Positions 8,320-14,096 of a DNA stretch of 14,180 nt are shown here, piece by piece. Under the pieces are notes generated by a model, which ran no database searches, was not told the origin of the DNA, and saw only the letters and a list, made by a program, of their open reading frames with translations. Made by a program: the position numbers and the translations under genes. The DNA lies in contig CALCWU010000034.1 in assembly GCA_937905855.1 (NCBI GenBank), positions 1 to 14,180 on the forward strand. Reading direction: 5' to 3'. This DNA is from an uncultured Mollicutes bacterium (lineage in GTDB: Bacteria > Bacillota_I > Bacilli_A > Acholeplasmatales > Anaeroplasmataceae). How positions within the stretch are numbered: the stretch's first letter is position 1; each line of letters starts with the position of its first letter.

Positions 8320-9006
8320 ATGATTGGTATTATTGGTGCGATGGATGTTGAGGTTGATTTTTTAAAAAACAATCTTAAGGAATATAAACAAATTTCGATA
8401 GCTGGTAGCCTTTATTATTCAGGCAAAATTGGTGATAATGATGTTGTTATTACTAAATGTGGCGTTGGTAAGGTTAATGCAAGCATTGCTACAACTATTC
8501 TTATTATGAAATTTGGTTGTAATAAAATAATTAATACAGGAATTGCTGGTGGTACAGCTCTTACTAAGCCTAAGGATATTGTGATTCCTACTAAATTTGC
8601 TTATTCTGATGTTGATGTAACCTGCTTTGGCTACGAGCTTGGTCAGGTGCCTGGTAGTCCTTTATTTTATACCCCTGATGATAATTTACTTATTGAAGCA
8701 AAAAAAGCCCTAAAGGCTTTAGGGCTTTCATATAAATGTGGTACAGCCTTAACAGCTGATAAATTTGTTTCTAAAAAGGCTGAATATGAAAAAATGCACA
8801 TTGAAGATGTCATGGCTTGTGAAATGGAGGGTGGAGCAATTGCTCAAACCTGTATGAAGCTTAAAACATCTTTTATAGCCATTAGATATATTTCTGATGA
8901 AATTGAGGGCGAATCACAAATTGCTGATTATAGTGCTTTTGAAACAGAAATGGCTTTAATGTCAGCTAAGGTATGCTATCAAATTGTTGAAAAAATTAAT
9001 TATTAG
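8320..9006 (+). CDS. mtnN: 5'-methylthioadenosine/S-adenosylhomocysteine nucleosidase
   Basis: This 228-residue enzyme cleaves methylthioadenosine and S-adenosylhomocysteine to adenine plus methylthioribose or S-ribosylhomocysteine, recycling SAM by-products and feeding AI-2 formation where LuxS exists. The N-terminus IGIIGAMDVEV carries the conserved acidic residue (Glu11); NTGIAGG (72-78) is the phosphorylase-fold core; ACEMEGGAIAQ (167-176) binds ribose; Asp193 in ISDE matches the general acid of SDxA motifs. Ribosome binding site AAGGAAG. The stop codon touches a terminator. Codons 127-137 contain a long perfect inverted repeat that is described separately. Last gene of the ylmH-udk-mtnN unit. 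Confidence 0.95.
   Translation: MIGIIGAMDVEVDFLKNNLKEYKQISIAGSLYYSGKIGDNDVVITKCGVGKVNASIATTILIMKFGCNKIINTGIAGGTALTKPKDIVIPTKFAYSDVDVTCFGYELGQVPGSPLFYTPDDNLLIEAKKALKALGLSYKCGTALTADKFVSKKAEYEKMHIEDVMACEMEGGAIAQTCMKLKTSFIAIRYISDEIEGESQIADYSAFETEMALMSAKVCYQIVEKINY
8700..8728 (-). terminator. Strong terminator-like hairpin inside mtnN, active on the minus strand
   Basis: Arms AAAGCCCTAAAG (8704-8715) and CTTTAGGGCTTT (8717-8728) are perfect complements around one base, giving about 10 paired bases with a 5-base loop. Read on the minus strand the hairpin is followed by seven T (complement of A 8700-8706); on the plus strand only TTTC follows. It therefore looks like an intrinsic terminator for leftward antisense transcription, for example read-through from tRNA-Glu. 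It also encodes mtnN residues, so codon constraint is an alternative. Confidence 0.5.
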
Positions 9007-9028
9007 GCTAGAAAGTTCTAGCCTTTTT
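9006..9028 (+). terminator. Intrinsic terminator of the ylmH-udk-mtnN unit
   Basis: Stem GGCTAGA / TCTAGCC (9006-9012 with 9017-9023), loop AAGT, then five T. It starts at the last base of the mtnN stop codon. Confidence 0.88.
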
Positions 9029-9034
9029 CTATAT

Positions 9035-9061
9035 AAAAAAACACACAAATTAATGTGTGTT
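9035..9061 (-). terminator. Intrinsic terminator of tRNA-Glu
   Basis: On the minus strand AACACACA and TGTGTGTT (9061-9054 with 9047-9040) pair around a six-base loop and lead into a T run (complement of the A run 9035-9041). It lies 11 bases after the tRNA CCA end and is back to back with the mtnN terminator. Confidence 0.85.
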
Positions 9062-9072
9062 AAATATCTAAC

Positions 9073-9149
9073 TGGTGACCCGTACGGGGTTCGAACCCAT
9101 AAATGCATGCGTGAAAGGCATGTGTGTTAAACCGTTTCACCAACGGGCC
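9073..9149 (-). tRNA. tRNA-Glu (anticodon TTC)
   Basis: On the minus strand a 77-base cloverleaf with encoded CCA: acceptor GGCCCGT/ACGGGTC, D-stem GTG/CAC, anticodon stem CATGC/GCATG around CTTTCAC (anticodon TTC), and T-arm with TTCGAAC. It is a single-gene unit with its own promoter and terminator. Confidence 0.96.
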
Positions 9150-9168
9150 AGTTTTTCGCTGCTTTTTT

Positions 9169-9196
9169 ATTATATCATAAGTAAATATAAAGTCAA
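9169..9196 (-). promoter_or_regulatory. Promoter of tRNA-Glu
   Basis: On the minus strand TTGACT (9196-9191) is followed after 16 bases by a perfect TATAAT (9174-9169). Transcription would start about 12 bases before the tRNA. Confidence 0.8.
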
Positions 9197-9280
9197 CTGT
9201 TTTTTTTGCTTTTTGACGATTTTTTTTAAAATGTTAATTTTAAAGTGAATTTTAATGTTAATAGTTTTAACTTTTGAAAA

Positions 9281-9317
9281 TTAAGTACTTAAAAAATGTG
9301 AGAATATGTTGTATAAT
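9281..9317 (+). promoter_or_regulatory. Promoter region with palindrome before the cytidylate-kinase-like gene
   Basis: A perfect TATAAT lies at 9312-9317, 38 bases before the start codon. No good -35 is visible at 16-18 bases. Instead the 12-base perfect palindrome TTAAGTACTTAA (9281-9292) covers the -35 region, which could be an operator for a dimeric regulator. The rest of 9197-9280 is plain AT-rich DNA with no gene that I can see. Confidence 0.5.
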
Positions 9318-9355
9318 ATTAATAGAGGTAAAACCAAGGAAAGGATGTAATTTGT

Positions 9356-9961
9356 ATGAATTTTATAGTTACCATTGGTCGTGAATATGGAAGTGGAGGT
9401 AGATTTGTTGGTCGTCTTTTAGCTGAAGCATTAAATGTTAATTTTTATGATAATGAGCTTTTAGCTAAGGCTTCTCAAGAGAGTGGCTTAAATCAAGCTA
9501 TTTTTGAGAATTATGATGAGAAAAAGGATGGCTTCTTTAGTGGAATCTATCCAAGCGGAATGGGCTTTGATGTGTCAATGGGTCAAAAGGTTTTCTTAGC
9601 TCAATTTGATACAATTAGAAAGATTGCTCAAACTGAAAGTGCTGTTATTGTTGGTAGATGTGCAGATTATGTATTAAAGGATAATCCTAACGTAATTAGT
9701 ATTTTCATTGATGCTCCTATTGAGGATCGTGTTAATCGTGCGGTTAAGTATTATAATATGGATCCTAAAAAGGCTAAGGATACAATTATAAAGATGGATA
9801 AGAAGCGTAAGAATTATTATAACTTCTATACTGATAAAAACTGGGGAGATGCTAATAGCTACGATTTATGTATTAATTCTAGTATTGGTGTTGAAAAATG
9901 TGTAGAGTTAATTAAAAATTATGTTATGCTTCGTTTAGAAAAAGGAGAAAAGCATGAATAA
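9356..9961 (+). CDS. Cytidylate kinase-like family protein
   Basis: A 201-residue P-loop protein of the cytidylate-kinase-2 group. The N-terminal loop GREYGSGGR (8-16) replaces the usual GxxGxGKS and is typical of this group, as are the VIVGRCADYVL segment (97-107) and the FIDAP...RV sequence (117-125) resembling the NMP-kinase core and lid. These proteins are annotated by similarity to CMP kinase, but the true nucleotide substrate is generally unproven, so I give no symbol. The start follows AAGGAAAGGATG, somewhat far upstream; the upstream TATAAT gives a separate transcript. The last codons contain the Shine-Dalgarno (AAAGGAG) and start of the next gene, overlapping by eight bases. Confidence 0.88.
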   Translation: MNFIVTIGREYGSGGRFVGRLLAEALNVNFYDNELLAKASQESGLNQAIFENYDEKKDGFFSGIYPSGMGFDVSMGQKVFLAQFDTIRKIAQTESAVIVGRCADYVLKDNPNVISIFIDAPIEDRVNRAVKYYNMDPKKAKDTIIKMDKKRKNYYNFYTDKNWGDANSYDLCINSSIGVEKCVELIKNYVMLRLEKGEKHE

Positions 9962-10286
9962 ACAAAAAACACTAGCAATTGAATTTTTAGCTTTGATTTT
10001 ATTTGGTATTGTTGCATTTACAACAAGCTATAATAATTATACGAATGATTTTTGGTGGGCGACTGTTTTAACAATTGTAGGCTTTTTAGTTGTTATTCTT
10101 ACTACAGCATTAAAAAATTCTAATAATAATGATGGCTTACTTGTATTTTTTGTTGCGAGTGCAATCTTGTTAATTACAGGATGCTTGTTAGTTTTACTTT
10201 CAGCTACATTTAAAGTATCAATTGTTATTATTGCGTGTATTATTGTTTTATATTTAGTGTTTTATCTAATTCTTCCTAAGAATTAA
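9954..10286 (+). CDS. Small four-helix membrane protein, function unknown
   Basis: I do not recognise this 110-residue protein. It has a short charged N-terminus (MNKQK) and four likely membrane helices at about 7-24, 35-53, 62-83 and 87-107, short connecting loops (one with NSNNND), and a Lys-Asn C-terminus. It has no cysteine pairs, no enzymatic motif and no signal cleavage site that I can see. It overlaps the cytidylate-kinase-like gene by eight bases and is followed by the terminator, so the two form a two-gene operon and are translationally coupled. A functional link with the kinase is inference. Confidence 0.8.
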   Translation: MNKQKTLAIEFLALILFGIVAFTTSYNNYTNDFWWATVLTIVGFLVVILTTALKNSNNNDGLLVFFVASAILLITGCLLVLLSATFKVSIVIIACIIVLYLVFYLILPKN

Positions 10287-10326
10287 AAAAACAGCTACAG
10301 GAATTAATCTTGTAGCTGTTTTTTAT
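10285..10326. terminator. Bidirectional terminator between the kinase operon and clpB
   Basis: ACAGCTACA (10291-10299) pairs with TGTAGCTGT (10311-10319); the stem is flanked by an A run on the left and a T run on the right, so a U tail follows the hairpin in both directions. It serves the plus-strand kinase operon and minus-strand clpB, which converge here. Confidence 0.9.
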
Positions 10327-10336
10327 ATTTATTAAT

Positions 10337-12454
10337 TTATTTATTTAAAAGGACAGGCTCGTTACGTTGCCAATCTAGAACATAAGGAGTGTTTGGTTTG
10401 ATTTCACCCTTAATAATCTTAGTAGCAATGTAGGTTTCGATAACCTTTTGAATGTATCTCTTTAGTGGACGAGCACCATAGGTTACGTCAAAGCAATTAT
10501 CCAAAATAGCCTTCTTTAAGGTATCAGTATAAGTAATATTAATACCTTGTTCAATTAATCTTTGATCAAGCTCACGTAAAAGCTTTGTTACAATCTTCAT
10601 CTGAACATCCTTATCTAGTGGTCTGAAGGTAATGATTTCATCGATACGGTTTAAAAACTCTGGCTTGAAGTAGCTCTTTAGAAGAGCATCAATACGCTCT
10701 TTTGTATCAGGCTTATTTTCAAGAAGAATTTCACTACCTAGGTTTGAAGTCATTATAATGATTGTGTTCTTGAAATCAACAACACGACCCTGAGCATCAG
10801 TTAAACGACCATCATCAAGAATTTGAAGAAGCATATTAAAGACATCCTTATGTGCCTTTTCAATTTCATCAAACAAAATGATTGAATATGGATTACGACG
10901 AATTTTTTCGGTTAACTGACCACCTTCATCATAGCCGACATATCCAGGTGGAGCACCAATTAGCTTTGCGACGCTATGAGGTTCCATATACTCACTCATA
11001 TCTAGTCTTACAATGTGAGATTCACTGTCAAATAGTGCCTCAGCTAAAGCCTTAGCAAGCTCGGTTTTACCTACACCAGTAGGACCTAAGAAGAGGAAGG
11101 AACCAATAGGTCTACGCTCATCCTTAATACCAGCACGTTGTCTTATAATTGCATCAGAAATAAGCTCAACAGCTTCATCCTGACCAATAACTCTTTCCTT
11201 AAGAGTATCTTTTAAGGAAAGAATCTTTTCTCTTTCACCCTGCATTAGTTTTGATACTGGAATATTAGTCCATTTAGCAACTATAGCGGCAATGTCCTCT
11301 TCACGGACATTTTCACTAAGCATACGATCGTCCTTGTTAGCCTCCTGATATTCATCAATTTCATGCTGTAGGGCAGGAATTGTTTGATATTGTAGCTTAG
11401 AAGCTTTTTGGTAATCACCATTATTGAAGGCTTGCTCTAGTTCAAATTTATATTGATCTAGTTGTTTTTTCTTTTCCTTAATAATGTTGATTTGTTTCTT
11501 TTCAGCTTGCCACTTATCAGTTAGCTCACGTTCTTTTTTATCAAGCTCAGCTAATTCCTTTTTAACATTTTCTAAACGATTTAAAGAAGCAGGATCTGTT
11601 TCCTTACTTAAGGAAATTTGCTCTATCTTTAATTGTGTAATCTTACGATCGACATCATCTAAAACCTGAGGCTTAGAATCTATTTCCATACGAATAGAAG
11701 CACAAGCCTCATCGATTAGGTCAATTGCTTTATCTGGTAGGAAACGATCAGTAATATAACGATTTGACAATGTTGCAGCGGCAACAATGGCATTATCAGT
11801 TATGTGAGTTCCATGATGCTGCTCAAATCTTTCCTTAAGACCACGAAGAATAGAAATGGTATCTTCAACAGTAGGCTCAGGTACTAAAATTTGTTGGAAA
11901 CGTCTTTCTAAGGCTGAATCCTTTTCAATATATTGACGATATTCCTTCAATGTTGTAGCACCAATACAATGTAGTTCACCTCTTGCAAGCATAGGCTTTA
12001 GCATATTGCCGGCATCTAGTGCACCATCAGCTTTACCAGCACCAACAATTAAGTGAATCTCATCGATGAAAAGAATGATATTTCCATCAGAATCCTTAAT
12101 TTTCTTTAAGACTGCCTTTAGTCTTTCCTCAAATTCACCACGATATTTTGCACCAGCGATTAGGGCACCCATATCTAGTTCATATATAGTTTTATCCTTT
12201 AAAGTTAAAGGGACATCATTTGCAACGATACGTCTTGCTAAGCCTTCAACAATTGCTGTTTTACCAACACCAGGCTCACCGATTAAAATAGGGTTGTTTT
12301 TAGTCTTACGAGATAAGATCTTAATTATACGTCTTATTTCCTCATCACGACCAATAACAGGGTCTATCTTACCTTCACGTGCAAGATCTACTAGGTTACG
12401 TCCAAACTTTTCTAGGATATTTTCATCTTGTTCATAGTTTTGTTCTTGTTCCAT
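10337..12454 (-). CDS. clpB: ClpB disaggregase lacking the N-terminal domain
   Basis: A 705-residue Hsp100 AAA+ protein. NBD1 has Walker A GEPGVGKT (59-66), pore tyrosine in KYRG (103-106), Walker B ILFIDEIH (127-134) and arginine fingers ERRF (183-186). A coiled-coil middle domain spans about 265-375. NBD2 has GPTGVGKT (457-464), pore loop GYVG (504-507), Walker B ILFDE (526-530) and sensor 2 GARPLKR (660-666). The full middle domain and no obvious ClpP-binding loop mark ClpB, not ClpC. It works with DnaK to pull apart aggregated proteins in the cytosol. The usual N domain of about 150 residues is missing: the ATG has AAAAGGAGGT before it and a promoter right upstream, so this is the true start. 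Mycoplasma ClpB is similarly short. A CIRCE-like element indicates HrcA heat-shock control. Confidence 0.96.
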   Translation of the reverse strand: MEQEQNYEQDENILEKFGRNLVDLAREGKIDPVIGRDEEIRRIIKILSRKTKNNPILIGEPGVGKTAIVEGLARRIVANDVPLTLKDKTIYELDMGALIAGAKYRGEFEERLKAVLKKIKDSDGNIILFIDEIHLIVGAGKADGALDAGNMLKPMLARGELHCIGATTLKEYRQYIEKDSALERRFQQILVPEPTVEDTISILRGLKERFEQHHGTHITDNAIVAAATLSNRYITDRFLPDKAIDLIDEACASIRMEIDSKPQVLDDVDRKITQLKIEQISLSKETDPASLNRLENVKKELAELDKKERELTDKWQAEKKQINIIKEKKKQLDQYKFELEQAFNNGDYQKASKLQYQTIPALQHEIDEYQEANKDDRMLSENVREEDIAAIVAKWTNIPVSKLMQGEREKILSLKDTLKERVIGQDEAVELISDAIIRQRAGIKDERRPIGSFLFLGPTGVGKTELAKALAEALFDSESHIVRLDMSEYMEPHSVAKLIGAPPGYVGYDEGGQLTEKIRRNPYSIILFDEIEKAHKDVFNMLLQILDDGRLTDAQGRVVDFKNTIIIMTSNLGSEILLENKPDTKERIDALLKSYFKPEFLNRIDEIITFRPLDKDVQMKIVTKLLRELDQRLIEQGINITYTDTLKKAILDNCFDVTYGARPLKRYIQKVIETYIATKIIKGEIKPNTPYVLDWQRNEPVLLNK

Positions 12455-12482
12455 ATTATGACCTCCTTTTTAATACAATATT

Positions 12483-12510
12483 ATTATATCACATAAATTG
12501 GCACCGTCAA
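12483..12510 (-). promoter_or_regulatory. Promoter of clpB
   Basis: On the minus strand TTGACG (12510-12505), 16 bases, then TATAAT (12488-12483) with an extended -10 TGA just before it. The -35 lies inside the CIRCE-like element, so bound repressor would block polymerase. Confidence 0.82.
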
Positions 12511-12524
12511 TATGTGAGTGCCAA
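12498..12524 (-). promoter_or_regulatory. CIRCE-like HrcA operator upstream of clpB
   Basis: The minus strand reads TTGGCACTC, nine bases, CGGTGCCAA, against the consensus TTAGCACTC-N9-GAGTGCTAA. The 9-9-9 geometry is exact; one arm fits well, the other departs at its two inner bases, and both carry the same G/C change. It covers the clpB -35. No CtsR-type direct heptad (GGTCAAA) is present. hrcA itself is not in the window. Confidence 0.78.
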
Positions 12525-12555
12525 AAAAATAAAAATATTTTTTGAACGTTTGATA

Positions 12556-12584
12556 TTGACAATAACCATTGATTTTGGTAAAAT
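12556..12584 (+). promoter_or_regulatory. Promoter of tRNA-Cys
   Basis: Perfect TTGACA (12556-12561), a 17-base spacer and TAAAAT (12579-12584), ending 18 bases before the tRNA. It is divergent from the clpB promoter. Confidence 0.85.
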
Positions 12585-12602
12585 AATAAAGCAATTAAAA
12601 AT

Positions 12603-12676
12603 GGCCCTGTAGCCAAGTGGTAAGGCATGGCACTGCAACTGCTTGATCGGTGGTTCGAATCCGCTCGGGGCCTCCA
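12603..12676 (+). tRNA. tRNA-Cys (anticodon GCA)
   Basis: A 74-base cloverleaf with encoded CCA: acceptor GGCCCTG/CGGGGCC, D-stem GCC/GGC, anticodon loop CTGCAAC (GCA), four-base variable loop, T-loop TTCGAAT. The discriminator is T, the identity base for cysteinyl-tRNA synthetase. Several pairs are wobble, and the first anticodon-stem pair (27-43) is T-T, so the stem is weak but still plausible. Confidence 0.94.
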
Positions 12677-12690
12677 TTTTTCTTGCATCG

Positions 12691-12716
12691 AATATGCTTT
12701 TTGGCATATTTTTTTT
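12691..12716 (+). terminator. First intrinsic terminator after tRNA-Cys
   Basis: AATATGC (12691-12697) pairs with GCATATT (12704-12710) around a six-base loop, followed by a T run to 12716. AT-rich and probably leaky alone. Confidence 0.75.
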
Positions 12717-12722
12717 CTTTAG

Positions 12723-12762
12723 GGGCTAAAACTACAATTGTTATGGGTTTTAGCCCTTTTTT
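12723..12762 (+). terminator. Second intrinsic terminator after tRNA-Cys
   Basis: GGGCTAAAAC (12723-12732) and GTTTTAGCCC (12747-12756) are perfect ten-base complements with a 14-base loop, then six T. It only has the T run on the plus strand. It backs up the weaker first terminator. Confidence 0.85.
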
Positions 12763-12987
12763 ATTATAAATAGTGGTAGAAGTACCTTAATGTATTAATA
12801 TATAGATATAAATTGTTAAACTGTTACTTATGATATATTAACATATATAAGAGAATATTTATTTTCAAGTATCCCACCTCAATGTGACATACGTGACACT
12901 TTTTATATTTTTCGAAGATATTTTTATAAAATGAAAGATTTAAATGTAATTAAATCAACCTTAAGGTTAATTTTTTATCAAACAGCG
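12763..12987. other. AT-rich intergenic stretch without a gene
   Basis: I see no coding frame or RNA gene here. It holds a tandem GTGACA pair (12884-12889 and 12893-12898, nine bases apart) and the perfect palindrome AACCTTAAGGTT (12957-12968), whose right end is about 20 bases before the xre -35. These could be regulator sites; there is no direct support. Confidence 0.5.
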
Positions 12988-13016
12988 TTGACAATGCCAT
13001 TCGTTAGGTGTATACT
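12988..13016 (+). promoter_or_regulatory. Strong promoter of the xre-immA pair
   Basis: Perfect TTGACA (12988-12993), an ideal 17-base spacer, and TATACT (13011-13016). Transcription should start near 13023, leaving a leader of about 50 bases. Confidence 0.87.
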
Positions 13017-13022
13017 ATTGTT

Positions 13023-13056
13023 GTAATCAAAAAAAGACGTCAAAAATAATGATTAC
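13023..13056 (+). promoter_or_regulatory. Inverted repeat in the xre leader, candidate autoregulatory operator
   Basis: GTAATCA (13023-13029) and TGATTAC (13050-13056) are perfect complements 20 bases apart, with a central GACGTC (13036-13041) almost exactly at the dyad. It starts at the expected transcription start of xre, as expected for autorepression. It could also be an RNA hairpin. Confidence 0.45.
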
Positions 13057-13071
13057 TAAAGGAGCAAAAAT

Positions 13072-13431
13072 ATGGGCTACACAAAATTTGGAAAAATAGT
13101 TAGAAAAGAAATGATTGACCATGATGAAAACTTATTATCAATTGCTCAATTATTAGGCGTTACTACGTCTTTTGTTTCAGCTGTTTTAACAGGCAGTAAA
13201 AGTGTACCAGATAATTGGGTGGACGAATTATCTAAGCATTATGATTTAACAGGCTCAAAATATGATGAACTTTATGATGCATATTGTGAAGATAAGAAGA
13301 ATGTCAGAATTGATGTAGAGAATGTTCCATTAACACAAAAAAAGTTGGCAGTACAATTTCAAAGAAAGCTTCCTGAATTAGATGAAGATGAGATTCAATC
13401 TATCTTCAACATTTTAAAGGAGGACAAGTAA
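13072..13431 (+). CDS. XRE-family helix-turn-helix regulator
   Basis: A 119-residue protein with an XRE-type DNA-binding domain in about residues 5-65: LLSIAQLLGVTTSFVSAVLTG (21-41) gives the helix-turn-helix, and SVPDNWVDELSKHYDL the following helices. A flexible part (73-90) leads to a C-terminal helical segment (KKLAVQFQRKLPELDEDEIQSIFNILK) probably for dimerisation or contact with the protease. Ribosome binding site AAAGGAGC; strong promoter with an inverted repeat in the leader. The stop overlaps the start of the metallopeptidase gene (TAATG). Such XRE-ImmA/IrrE pairs act as repressor and its inactivating protease in integrative elements (ImmR/ImmA of ICEBs1) and in some toxin-antitoxin-like modules. 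The regulated genes are unknown. Confidence 0.88.
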   Translation: MGYTKFGKIVRKEMIDHDENLLSIAQLLGVTTSFVSAVLTGSKSVPDNWVDELSKHYDLTGSKYDELYDAYCEDKKNVRIDVENVPLTQKKLAVQFQRKLPELDEDEIQSIFNILKEDK

Positions 13432-13925
13432 TGGATTATGAATCAAGATTATCTTTGAGCAGAATGCAGATAAGAGAAATATCTAAATTTGTTAGAAGAT
13501 TGTTAAAAATTAAGACTGTTAAATTTCCTGTTTTAAAAGCACTTGAAAAGTTAATTGATAAATTTTCTAATAATCTTTATTATTGCGTTTTGTCCGATGA
13601 TGAATTTGAGACAAATGTGATGGCAGAAATAGTTCCAGAAGGCAACGATGTTTACTGTATTAAAATACGTGAAACAGTATATGAAAAAGCAGTAAATGGC
13701 GATAGGGCTAGTTTGGACTATATTTGTCATGAAATGTGTCATTTTATCTTGATTCATATATTTGATGCTGGTCCAGTATTATATAAAGGTGAAAATGGAC
13801 TAGTTTATGCAAGGAGTCTTAAAGATAATGAATTGCCACGATATAAAAGTATGGAATGGCAAGCTATGGCACTTTGTGGGGGAGATAATGATTCCTTACG
13901 AAAAATGCAAGAATTATACATTTAA
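13431..13925 (+). CDS. ImmA/IrrE-type zinc metallopeptidase, C-terminus frameshifted
   Basis: The frame gives 164 residues. The zinc site HEMCH (100-104) lies in a helix (LDYICHEMCHFIL), and MEWQAMALCG (141-150) is the second conserved block, with Glu142 the likely third zinc ligand. In the family this block continues as a helix into xLMP; here it breaks off into GDNDSLRKMQELYI. Reading one base later from the run of five G (13878-13882) gives CGEIMIPYEKCKNYTFKQI, which restores the family pattern and ends at 14001, making a 189-residue protein. The gene is thus frameshifted by one extra G, either truly mutated, phase variable, or a sequencing error. The zinc residues survive. Cotranscribed with the XRE gene, which it would be expected to cleave. 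Confidence 0.82.
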   Translation: MDYESRLSLSRMQIREISKFVRRLLKIKTVKFPVLKALEKLIDKFSNNLYYCVLSDDEFETNVMAEIVPEGNDVYCIKIRETVYEKAVNGDRASLDYICHEMCHFILIHIFDAGPVLYKGENGLVYARSLKDNELPRYKSMEWQAMALCGGDNDSLRKMQELYI

Positions 13926-14001
13926 ACAAATTGTTAGTAGAACTTATAGTTCTAATGAACAAACTAAATATTTCTTAAGATGGGTAGTTAAATCAAAATA
14001 A
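13879..14001 (+). pseudogene. Displaced C-terminal coding remnant of the ImmA/IrrE peptidase
   Basis: In the +1 frame the codons from GGG at 13879 encode GEIMIPYEKCKNYTFKQIV and 21 further residues to TAA (13999-14001). There is no start codon or ribosome binding site of its own that makes sense. The content continues the peptidase family's EWQA...LMP region, so it is the natural C-terminus separated by the frameshift. Confidence 0.75.
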
Positions 14002-14022
14002 CAAAATCATCTTAATTGAAAT

Positions 14023-14059
14023 AAAAAACGACCCAAACCATTGCAGTGATTTGAGTCGT
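14023..14059 (-). terminator. Intrinsic terminator of the candidate small RNA
   Basis: On the minus strand a 12-pair stem (14059-14048 with 14039-14028), loop of eight bases, then six T. Two pairs are G-U on the minus strand but would be C-A mismatches in a plus-strand transcript, so the structure is suited to leftward transcription. Confidence 0.85.
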
Positions 14060-14078
14060 CTAGACAGCATGCTATGAT
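14051..14078 (+). promoter_or_regulatory. Possible plus-strand promoter facing the small-RNA promoter
   Basis: TTGAGT (14051-14056), 16 bases, TATGAT (14073-14078) with an extended -10 TGC. It would start transcription near 14085 toward the right edge, through the opposing promoter. Motif match only, and its -35 lies inside the small-RNA terminator stem. Confidence 0.4.
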
Positions 14079-14096
14079 GCCACCTTCAGCAAGTAC

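Larger units (their letters stand above)
14022..14090 (-). ncRNA. Candidate small RNA (about 70 nt), unnamed
   Basis: On the minus strand a promoter (14126-14097) predicts a start near 14090, and an intrinsic terminator ends the transcript near 14022. The body reads through CTGAAGGTGGCATCATAGC and then the terminator stem. No known RNA family is recognised. The size fits antisense regulators such as plasmid counter-transcribed RNAs or type I antitoxins, and its promoter overlaps the leader of a possible plus-strand gene beyond the edge. Existence rests on promoter plus terminator only. Confidence 0.55.

Noticed and set aside
10337..12454. Reading the AAA+ protein as ClpC
   Set aside because: A full ClpB-type middle coiled coil is present and no ClpP-interaction loop is evident; CIRCE rather than a CtsR operator precedes it.
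12066..12612. Plus-strand and minus-strand open frames over the clpB 5' end, clpB promoter and tRNA-Cys
   Set aside because: They are antisense to clpB or cross the promoter, CIRCE and tRNA; no ribosome binding sites or protein-like composition.
12880..12968. CRISPR-like or iteron repeats around the GTGACA pair and AACCTTAAGGTT
   Set aside because: Only two copies of a six-base word and one palindrome; too few and too short to be an array or origin.
13993..14070. Minus-strand 25-codon ORF with AAGGTGG upstream, a possible short hydrophobic peptide
   Set aside because: It runs through the strong intrinsic terminator of the small RNA, so the message would end in mid-ORF. The terminator explains the sequence better.
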